Below, piece after piece: positions 4,552-10,193 of a stretch of DNA of 11,140 nucleotides. This stretch comes from DATFQE01 sp035264445. GTDB taxonomy: Bacteria; Actinomycetota; Thermoleophilia; Gaiellales; Gaiellaceae. Both the position numbers and the translations under genes were made by a program. Position 1 is the first letter of the stretch. Each line of letters opens with the position of its first letter. The notes under the pieces are model-generated. The model made no database searches, was not told where the DNA came from, and saw nothing but the letters and a program-made list of their open reading frames with translations. The stretch is taken from the NCBI GenBank assembly GCA_035264445.1, contig DATFQE010000085.1:1-11140 (forward strand), written 5' to 3'.

Positions 4552-5523
4552 ATGGCCAAGGTCGAGCAGCGGGGGGCGCTGTCCGAGGAGACGCTGCGGG
4601 ACTTCTTCCGCGAGATGCTCCTGATCCGGCGTTTCGAGGAGAAGGTCGAGGAGCGATTCCGCGCCGGCGAGCTTCCGGGCTTTCTCCACGTAGCGATCGG
4701 GCAGGAGGCCGTCGCCGTCGGCGTCTGTCGCGCTCTGGACGAGGGCGACGTGATCGCCTCGACCCACCGCGCTCACGGTCACACCCTCGCCAAGGGCACG
4801 CACCCGAACGAGCTGATGGCCGAGCTCTACGGGAAGCTCGAGGGCTGCTCGCACGGCTACGGCGGCTCGATGCACCTCTACGACGTCGAGCGCGGCAACA
4901 TGGGCGCGAACGCCGTCGTCGGCGGCGGGCTTCCAGCCGTGACCGGCGCCGCGCTTGCGTTCAAGCTCCGGGACGAGCCGCGGGTCGCCGTTGCGTTCTT
5001 CGGCGACGGGGCGACGAACATCGGCACCGTCCACGAGTCCCTCAACCTGGCCCAGCTGTGGCGCGTGCCGGCGCTGTTCGTCTGCGAGGACAACGGCTGG
5101 GCGGAATCGACGCCCGCCAGCCAGCAGCTCCCGATCGAGGACCTGTCCAAGCGCGCCGAGGCCTACGGGATGCGCGCGGTGAAGGCCGACGGCCAGGACG
5201 TCGAGGAGGTCTACCGCGCGACGATCGAGGCACTCGCGCACGTGCGCGAGGGCCACGGACCGGTGTTCCTGCACGTGCGCACGTACCGCCTGACCGGGCA
5301 CTACGTCGGCGACCCGCAGGTCTACAGGCCGAAGGACGAGCTGCCGCGCCTGCGCAAGACGGAGGACCCGATTACGAAGCTGCGCGACCGGCTGGAGCTC
5401 GCCGAGGACGAGTTCGAGCAGATGGACCGCGAGGCCCATGAGCTCGTCGAGGCCTCGGTCGAGTTCGCGAAGGCGGGCACGGACCCGAAGCCCGAGGACG
5501 CGCTCAAGAACCTGTATGCCTGA
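4552..5523 (+). CDS. pdhA: 2-oxoacid (probably pyruvate) dehydrogenase E1 component, alpha subunit
   Basis: Alpha chain of the heterotetrameric E1, which decarboxylates a 2-oxoacid on thiamine diphosphate and passes the acyl group to the lipoyl arm of E2. Its 323 residues match the usual 320-370. The TPP/Mg motif starts at GDGATNIG (151-158) and closes about 28 residues later at EDN (N181). Other family marks are FREMLLIRRFEEKV (19-32), the substrate/TPP loop STHRAHGHTLAKG (70-82), HGYGGSMHL (101-109) and the active-site loop RTYRLTGHYVGDP (243-255). It heads an operon with E1-beta, E2 and two further genes. The chain resembles the pyruvate/acetoin (PdhA/AcoA) type; branched-chain 2-oxoacids cannot be excluded from sequence alone. 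The start ATG at 4552 fits the family N-terminus. Confidence 0.93.
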   Translation: MAKVEQRGALSEETLRDFFREMLLIRRFEEKVEERFRAGELPGFLHVAIGQEAVAVGVCRALDEGDVIASTHRAHGHTLAKGTHPNELMAELYGKLEGCSHGYGGSMHLYDVERGNMGANAVVGGGLPAVTGAALAFKLRDEPRVAVAFFGDGATNIGTVHESLNLAQLWRVPALFVCEDNGWAESTPASQQLPIEDLSKRAEAYGMRAVKADGQDVEEVYRATIEALAHVREGHGPVFLHVRTYRLTGHYVGDPQVYRPKDELPRLRKTEDPITKLRDRLELAEDEFEQMDREAHELVEASVEFAKAGTDPKPEDALKNLYA

Positions 5524-6499
5524 CCTGTCCTATCGCGAGGCGGTTCGGGATGCGCTCTCACGCGCGATGCGCGAGGACGACAACGTCTTCATCATGGGCG
5601 AGGACATCGCCGAGATGGGCGGGTCGATGGGCGTCACCCAGGGCATGCTCGACGAGTTCGGGCCCGAGCGCGTCCGAAACACGCCGATCTCCGAGATGGC
5701 GCTCGTCGGCACCGCGATCGGCGCGGCGATGCAGGGCATGCGCCCGGTCGCCGAGGTCATGTACGAGGACTTCCTCACTCTCGCGGCCGAGCAGATCGTC
5801 AACCAGGCCGCCAAGCACCGCTACATGTCCGGCGGCCAGCTCAAGGTTCCTCTCACCGTGCGGACGCAGGGCGGCGCCGGCTGGTCGCCGGGTGCCCAGC
5901 ACGCCCAGCAGCTCGAGGCCTGGTTTGCGCACATCCCGGGGCTGAAGGTCGTGTTCGCGTCGACACCGACGGACGTGCGAGGCCTCCTTTGGTCTGCGAT
6001 CTACGACGACAACCCCGTCCTGTTCTTCGAGCACCGGACGCTGTACGGGATCAAGGAGGACGTGCCCGATGAGCTGGAGCCGATCGAGCTCGGCAAGGCG
6101 CGTGTACACCGGCAGGGAAACGACGTCACGGTGGTCGCGATCGGCCGCCTCGTGCACGAGGCGATCGCTGCCGCCGAGCAGGCCGAGGCGCAGGGAATCT
6201 CGGTCGAGGTCGTCGACCCGCGGACGCTGCTGCCGCTCGACGAGGACACGATCGTCGACTCGGTCAAGAAGACCAACCGCTGCGTCGTAGCGCACGAGGC
6301 CGTCACGCGGATGGGGTTCGGTGCCGAGATCGCGGCCGTCGTCCAGCACCAGGCTTTCGACTACCTCGACGCGCCGGTCGAGCGCGTGGGCGCGAAGTTC
6401 ACGCCGCTGCCGTTCGCGCCGGTGATGGAGGAGTACGTCGTTCCGCACGCCGCGGACGTGCTCGCGGCGGTCAAGCAGACCATGGCCCGTGGCGACTGA
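5516..6499 (+). CDS. pdhB: 2-oxoacid (probably pyruvate) dehydrogenase E1 component, beta subunit
   Basis: Beta chain of the E1 heterotetramer; its N-terminal half completes the TPP pocket with the alpha chain and its C-terminal domain shapes the interface. It has 327 residues, the normal length. Signature segments are SYREAVRDALSRAM (5-18), NVFIMGEDIAEMGG (23-36, with the TPP-contacting Glu), RVRNTPISEMALVGTAIGAA (52-71), EVMYEDFLTLAAEQIVNQAAK (about 79-99) and the C-terminal transketolase domain from about 200 (DVTVVAIGRLVHEA, VEVVDPRTLLPLDEDTI). I start it at ATG 5516, which gives the family N-terminus. The frame is open back to 5438, but that part is Arg/Ser-rich shadow of pdhA. It overlaps pdhA by 8 bp and E2 by 11 bp, with no clear Shine-Dalgarno, so expression is probably coupled. 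Confidence 0.93.
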   Translation: MPDLSYREAVRDALSRAMREDDNVFIMGEDIAEMGGSMGVTQGMLDEFGPERVRNTPISEMALVGTAIGAAMQGMRPVAEVMYEDFLTLAAEQIVNQAAKHRYMSGGQLKVPLTVRTQGGAGWSPGAQHAQQLEAWFAHIPGLKVVFASTPTDVRGLLWSAIYDDNPVLFFEHRTLYGIKEDVPDELEPIELGKARVHRQGNDVTVVAIGRLVHEAIAAAEQAEAQGISVEVVDPRTLLPLDEDTIVDSVKKTNRCVVAHEAVTRMGFGAEIAAVVQHQAFDYLDAPVERVGAKFTPLPFAPVMEEYVVPHAADVLAAVKQTMARGD

Positions 6500-7727
6500 G
6501 ATCAAGCTTCCGCGGCTCGGGCAGGGCATGGAGGCGGGCACCATCGTCCGCTGGCTCAAGTCCGAGGGCGAGCAGGTCGAGAAGGGCGAGCCGCTCTACG
6601 AGCTCGACACGGACAAGGTCACGCAGGAGGTGGAGGCCGACGCCTCCGGCGTGCTGCTGAAGATCGCAATCGCCGAGGGCGAGGTCCCCGTCGGCCAGAC
6701 CATCGCCGTGATCGGCGAGGAGGGCGAGCAGGTCTCGGCTCCGGAGGCCGACACCGAGGTCAAGGAGCAGCCGCAGGAGGAGGGGTCCCGTGCGCCGGCG
6801 CGCGACGAGGACCGTGAGCGCGGCAAGCACGCGTCGACGAACGGCTCGGAGCAGGTGACTGAGATCAAGGAGCCGGCGCGCGCAGACGGCCGGGTCAAGG
6901 CCTCGCCGTTGGCGCGGCGGATCGCGCGCGAGCGCGGGATCGACCTGACCGCGCTCCGCGGCACCGGGCCCGACGGTCGCATCGTGGCCGAGGACGTCGA
7001 GCACGCGGCGACGGCGCCGGCAGTCGTCACCGTCGCCGAACGCACCGGCGAGGTTGAGCGGGTTCCGCTGACGTCGCTGCGCAAGACGATCGCGCGCCGG
7101 ATGACGGAGGCGTGGCAGGCGCCGGCCTTCCAGATCTCGATGTCCGCCGACATGACGCGGTCGGTGGAGCTGCGGTCGCGGCTCGTCGAGCGTGCGAAGG
7201 AGGGCGTCAAGCCGAGCTACAACGACATCCTGATCAAGGTCTGCGCGGCCGCGTTGATGCGGCACCGCGACGTCAACGCGCGCTTCGCGGACGACGCGAT
7301 CGAGCTGCTGCCCAGTGCCGACATCGGGATCGCGGTCGCGATTCCGAACGGCCTGATCGTCCCGGTGCTGCGAGCGGCCGAGGTCAAGTCGATCGAGCAG
7401 ATCGCCGCCGAGACCCGCGAGCTGGTCACACGCACGCGAGAGGGGAAGCTGCGTCAGGAGGACCTCGAGGGCGGCTCGTTCACGATCTCGAACCTCGGCA
7501 TGTTCGGCGTCGAGCAGTTCGTCGCCGTCCTCAACCCGCCGCAGGCCGCGATCCTCGCGGTCGGGGCGCTCGAGCAGCGGGTCGTCGTCCGCGACGGCGA
7601 GCTCGAGGCGCGCCCGATGATGACGATGACGATGAGCTGCGACCACCGCTCGCTCGACGGCGCGACCGCGTCCGACTTCCTCCGCACGGTGAAGGATTTC
7701 CTGGAAGAGCCCGCCCTGGCCCTGTGA
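6489..7727 (+). CDS. pdhC: Dihydrolipoamide acyltransferase (E2) of the 2-oxoacid dehydrogenase complex
   Basis: Core component that takes the acyl group from E1 on a lipoyl arm, transfers it to CoA and scaffolds the complex. It has 412 residues and three modules. There is one lipoyl domain (about 2-77) with K43 in ELDTDKVTQEVEA as the lipoylation site. A charged Glu/Arg linker follows (about 80-130), then a peripheral subunit-binding domain (about 136-172, KASPLARRIARERGIDLTAL, GTGPDGRIVAEDV). The catalytic acyltransferase domain (about 190-412) has H386-x3-D390-G in CDHRSLDGATASDFL. All key residues are present. A single lipoyl domain is common in actinobacterial and Gram-positive E2 proteins. 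The start is GTG at 6489, inside pdhB, giving the standard MATEIKLPRLG opening. Acetyl- versus branched-chain specificity is not decided here. Confidence 0.93.
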   Translation: MATEIKLPRLGQGMEAGTIVRWLKSEGEQVEKGEPLYELDTDKVTQEVEADASGVLLKIAIAEGEVPVGQTIAVIGEEGEQVSAPEADTEVKEQPQEEGSRAPARDEDRERGKHASTNGSEQVTEIKEPARADGRVKASPLARRIARERGIDLTALRGTGPDGRIVAEDVEHAATAPAVVTVAERTGEVERVPLTSLRKTIARRMTEAWQAPAFQISMSADMTRSVELRSRLVERAKEGVKPSYNDILIKVCAAALMRHRDVNARFADDAIELLPSADIGIAVAIPNGLIVPVLRAAEVKSIEQIAAETRELVTRTREGKLRQEDLEGGSFTISNLGMFGVEQFVAVLNPPQAAILAVGALEQRVVVRDGELEARPMMTMTMSCDHRSLDGATASDFLRTVKDFLEEPALAL

Positions 7728-7740
7728 CCGCGGTGATTCA

Positions 7741-8073
7741 GTGAGGGTCTGGTACTTCGTCCGCGATCTGGACGCCGGCCGCGCCTTCTACACCGGCAAG
7801 CTCGGCTTCAGCGAGACGTACGTCGACGAGGACGACCGCTGGGCCAAGCTCGAGCGCGATGCCATGCACATCGCCTTGGCGGAGGGCGAGCCGACCGAGG
7901 ACGGAGGCGTCGCGACCATCGACGTCGACGACGTCAAGGCTGAGGCGGAGCGGCTGCGCGCGGAGGACGTCGAGGTCGGCACCGTGTTCGAGCTTCACGG
8001 CGAGGTGCGCCTGCTGGACGTGTTCGACCCGGATGGCAATCGGGTCCAGCTCGTTCAAGAATTACGCCCATGA
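7741..8073 (+). CDS. VOC-family (glyoxalase/bleomycin-resistance fold) protein
   Basis: A 110-residue protein, the size of a single VOC unit made of two beta-alpha-beta3 modules. Typical marks are the N-terminal VWYFVRDLDAGRAFYTGKLGF (3-23, read as WYFVRDLDAGRAFY and KLGF), the middle IDVDDVKAEAERLRAEDVEV (60-79) and the C-terminal DVFDPDGNRVQLVQ (93-106), where the DPDGN turn and E/Q metal ligand lie. VOC proteins bind a metal and act on varied small molecules, often antibiotics, glyoxal adducts or diols; this substrate is unknown. The last metal ligand, often Glu, could be E107 or the Gln next to it. The start is GTG at 7741, 13 nt after the E2 stop, with no clear Shine-Dalgarno. It overlaps the GNAT gene by ATGA. 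Its place in the dehydrogenase operon suggests co-expression, but not a shared pathway. Confidence 0.85.
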   Translation: MRVWYFVRDLDAGRAFYTGKLGFSETYVDEDDRWAKLERDAMHIALAEGEPTEDGGVATIDVDDVKAEAERLRAEDVEVGTVFELHGEVRLLDVFDPDGNRVQLVQELRP

Positions 8074-8528
8074 TCCGTCGCGTGGAGCCGCGGGACATCC
8101 GTTTCCTGCGCGACATGCTCCACCACGCCTTCTATCGCCGCGAGGTACCGGCCGGCGAGGATGAGCAGCCCGTCTACCGGTACGTGCAGGCCTGGGGAAG
8201 GCGCGGCGACGCGGGCGTGGTCGCGCTCGACGACGGCTTTCCCGTCGGAGCCGCGTGGTACCGCCTCTTCAAGCACGACGAGCCGGGCTACGGCTTCGTC
8301 GACGAGGAGACTCCAGAGCTGGCGATCGCGATCGTTCCCAGCCGGCGCGGGCGGGGGCTCGGCAAAGAGATGCTCGAGGCGCTGATCTCACGTGCGCGGC
8401 AGGACGGGTTCCCGCGGCTCAGCCTCAGCGTCGAGGAGGACAACCCGGCGATCGGGCTCTACGAGAGCTTCGGCTTCCGGACGGTCGACCAGCGAGGGCA
8501 CTCGTCGACCATGGTCGCCGAGCTCTGA
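8070..8528 (+). CDS. GNAT-family N-acetyltransferase
   Basis: A 152-residue acetyl-CoA-dependent acyltransferase of the GNAT fold. Motif A is clear: the strand ELAIAIVP (83-90) leads into the pyrophosphate-binding loop SRRGRGLGKEML (91-102), matching the R/Q-x-x-G-x-G/A pattern. Motif B follows as RLSLSVEEDNPAIGLYESFGFR (116-137), with N125 and Y131 at the usual CoA/general-acid positions. The N-terminus (MIRRVEPRDIRFLRDML) is also family-like. The acceptor could be an amine of a small molecule, peptide or protein; nothing here decides it. E2 contains many lysines and acetyl-CoA is the complex product, but a link is only speculation. ATG 8070 overlaps the VOC stop as ATGA, so translation is likely coupled, and the operon seems to end at its TGA. 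Confidence 0.87.
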   Translation: MIRRVEPRDIRFLRDMLHHAFYRREVPAGEDEQPVYRYVQAWGRRGDAGVVALDDGFPVGAAWYRLFKHDEPGYGFVDEETPELAIAIVPSRRGRGLGKEMLEALISRARQDGFPRLSLSVEEDNPAIGLYESFGFRTVDQRGHSSTMVAEL

Positions 8529-8539
8529 CGCCGCCTCGC

Positions 8540-8545
8540 TAGGAT
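8540..8545 (+). promoter_or_regulatory. Candidate -10 box of lpdA (leaderless)
   Basis: TAGGAT (TANNNT) lies in the 24-nt gap after the GNAT gene and ends 7 nt before the GTG start of lpdA. There is no Shine-Dalgarno before that GTG. No clear -35 is seen; the region upstream is the coding end of the GNAT gene. It would let E3 be made separately from E1/E2, as expected if E3 serves several complexes. Confidence 0.42.
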
Positions 8546-8552
8546 CGCCCTC

Positions 8553-9959
8553 GTGGAGTGCGACGTCGCTGTTCTCGGTGGCGGCCCAGGCGGGTACACC
8601 GCTGCGATCCGCGCGGCCCAGCTCGGCGCGAAGGCCGTCTGCATCGACAAGGAGCCGGAGCTCGGCGGGACCTGCCTGCGGGTCGGGTGCATCCCGACGA
8701 AGGCGTGGGTCCAGACGGCGTTCGCGATCAAGGAGGCCGAGGAGACCTTCGCGAAGCTGGGCGTCCAGGTGAGCGAGCCGCAGCTCGACTTCGGCACCGC
8801 GAACGAGTGGAAGGCGGGCGTCGTCAAGCAGATGACGAGCGGCGTGGCTTCGCTCTTCAAGGCGAACGGCGTCGAGTGGGTGAAGGGAACCGGCAGTTTC
8901 AAGGACGCGAACACGATCGCGGTCGACGGCGGGGAGGACGTGCAGTTCCGCTCGGCGGTCATCGCGACGGGTTCGTTCCCCCTCGCGCCGCCGATCCCGG
9001 GCCTCGACTCGCCGCGCTGTGTCGACTCGACGGGCTTGCTCGCGCAGACGCAGGTTCCGCGCCGGCTCGTGGTGCTGGGCGGCGGGATCATCGGCTGCGA
9101 GTTCGCCTCCATCTTCCGGCGCTTCGGCTCCGAGGTGACGATCATCGAGATGCTCCCGCGGCTCATCCCGGCCGAGGACGACGACGCGGCGAACGAACTC
9201 GCCAAGCAGTTCAAGAAGCGCGGGATCGCGCTGCACCTCGAGAAGCAGTGCACCGGGGTCGAGGACTCCGGTGACGGCCTGCGCGTCCACTTCGGCGACG
9301 GCGAGTCGGTCGAGGCCGACCTGATGCTCGTCGCCGTCGGCCGCGGGCCGACGGTCGAGGGAATCGGGCTGGAAGGGATCGGCGTCGAGTTCGACAAGCG
9401 GAAGGGCATCGCCGCCGACGAGCACCGGCGGACGACGGTCGCCCACATCTACGCGGTCGGCGACTGCGCCGGCTACTGGCAGCTCGCGCATACCGCGTTT
9501 CGCGAGGCCGAGGTCGCGGCCGAGAATGCGATGGGACACGAGCCCGTCGTGGACAACCGCGGCGTGCCGCGGCCGATCTACACCGATCCCGAGATCGCCG
9601 GCGTCGGCCTCACCGAGGCGGAGGCGCGTGAGCAGTACGGCGACGACGTCGCGACGGGGATGTTCCCGTGGGTCGCGAACGCGCGGGCCGTGATGCAGAA
9701 CGAGACCGTCGGCTGGGTGAAGTCGATCCACGAGACGCGGTACGGCGAGCTGCTCGGCATCGTCATGGTCGGCCCGCACGTGACCGATTTGATCGAGGCC
9801 GGAGTGGTCGCTTTGGATGCAGAATCGACGGTCGAGACGGTCGCCGACGGGATGGCTGCCCACCCGACGCTCTCGGAGGCGATCAAGGAAGCAGGCCTCG
9901 TCGCGCTCGGCCGCGCGATCCACCTCCCGAACCGCAAGCGCGCTCCGGCGCAGGCGTAA
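8553..9959 (+). CDS. lpdA: Dihydrolipoyl dehydrogenase (E3)
   Basis: FAD-dependent flavoprotein that reoxidises dihydrolipoyl groups on E2 (and on other lipoyl proteins such as GcvH) using NAD+. Its 468 residues are the usual length. The N-terminal FAD-binding loop is VLGGGPGGYTAA (7-18). The redox-active disulfide is C41/C46 in GGTCLRVGCIPTK (38-50). The NAD-binding Rossmann motif is LVVLGGGIIGCEFASI (about 171-186). A second FAD contact is YAVGDC (about 304-309), and the C-terminal dimerisation domain ends with the catalytic dyad H437/E442 in HPTLSEAI. All catalytic residues are present. The start is GTG at 8553, giving the family N-terminus MECDVAVLGG. It follows the GNAT gene by 24 nt and probably has its own promoter. 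A 50-bp palindrome follows directly after the TAA and may end its transcript. Confidence 0.95.
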   Translation: MECDVAVLGGGPGGYTAAIRAAQLGAKAVCIDKEPELGGTCLRVGCIPTKAWVQTAFAIKEAEETFAKLGVQVSEPQLDFGTANEWKAGVVKQMTSGVASLFKANGVEWVKGTGSFKDANTIAVDGGEDVQFRSAVIATGSFPLAPPIPGLDSPRCVDSTGLLAQTQVPRRLVVLGGGIIGCEFASIFRRFGSEVTIIEMLPRLIPAEDDDAANELAKQFKKRGIALHLEKQCTGVEDSGDGLRVHFGDGESVEADLMLVAVGRGPTVEGIGLEGIGVEFDKRKGIAADEHRRTTVAHIYAVGDCAGYWQLAHTAFREAEVAAENAMGHEPVVDNRGVPRPIYTDPEIAGVGLTEAEAREQYGDDVATGMFPWVANARAVMQNETVGWVKSIHETRYGELLGIVMVGPHVTDLIEAGVVALDAESTVETVADGMAAHPTLSEAIKEAGLVALGRAIHLPNRKRAPAQA

Positions 9960-9960
9960 C

Positions 9961-10010
9961 GGCCGCCCCGAGTCCGTTCCCCTCCCCTTAAGGGGTGGGG
10001 ATTGGCGGCC
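9961..10010. terminator. 50-bp nested palindrome after lpdA, likely terminator or intergenic repeat
   Basis: It begins one base after the lpdA stop. The inner part, 9979-10000, is CCCC-T-CCCC-TTAA-GGGG-T-GGGG, a near-perfect hairpin with TTAA at the tip and one T-T mismatch. An outer arm GGCCGCC (9961-9967) pairs with GGCGGCC (10004-10010). It should fold very stably as RNA and could end lpdA transcription without a T-run. The layout also resembles dispersed intergenic palindromes that occur in many copies in bacterial genomes, which one window cannot show. Confidence 0.55.
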
Positions 10011-10193
10011 CTTCCACCCGCCACCCGGCGTCCAGCCTACCGCCGAACTGCGCACGCAGCACCAACGCGTCCGCGCCAAAACCGTGCCAATTCGGATCCA
10101 AGAGTTTCCCGGCGCGGCTCTCCACCGTTGCCACGACGTGCACGCTCCGCGGAGGAGAGCGCAAGAAATCGGGCTCCTGGGTATCTACCGGGC
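10011..10193. other. Non-coding gap before the sigma-factor gene
   Basis: Together with the palindrome this is the longest gap in the window (234 nt). I see no convincing small gene. It is visibly less biased than the coding regions around it, with AT-richer patches such as CCAAAACC and GCAAGAAATC. GTATCTA at 10181-10187 ends 6 nt before the ATG at 10194 and could be a -10-like element, although it does not fit TANNNT exactly. GGAGGAGAG at 10151-10159 looks like a Shine-Dalgarno but is 34 nt from the ATG. A TTG at 10128 is in frame with the sigma gene, so an extended N-terminus is possible but not supported. Confidence 0.4.

Noticed and set aside
4521..4559. TTG start at 4559 for the duplicated-domain gene
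   Set aside because: It would add 13 residues that overlap the pdhA start and has no ribosome-binding site. GTG 4520 is placed correctly after a -10-like box.
5438..5515. Earlier start for E1-beta at 5438
   Set aside because: The added 26 residues are Ser/Arg-rich shadow of pdhA; the family N-terminus begins at ATG 5516.
6471..7646. A 391-codon open frame on the minus strand opposite E2
   Set aside because: Low-complexity Arg/Leu/Asp composition and exact antiparallel position to a clear acyltransferase; a shadow frame.
8388..10079. A 563-codon open frame on the minus strand opposite lpdA
   Set aside because: It is antisense to a gene with all E3 motifs intact, and its product is Arg/Asp/Leu-rich without any domain. 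It comes from high third-position GC in lpdA.
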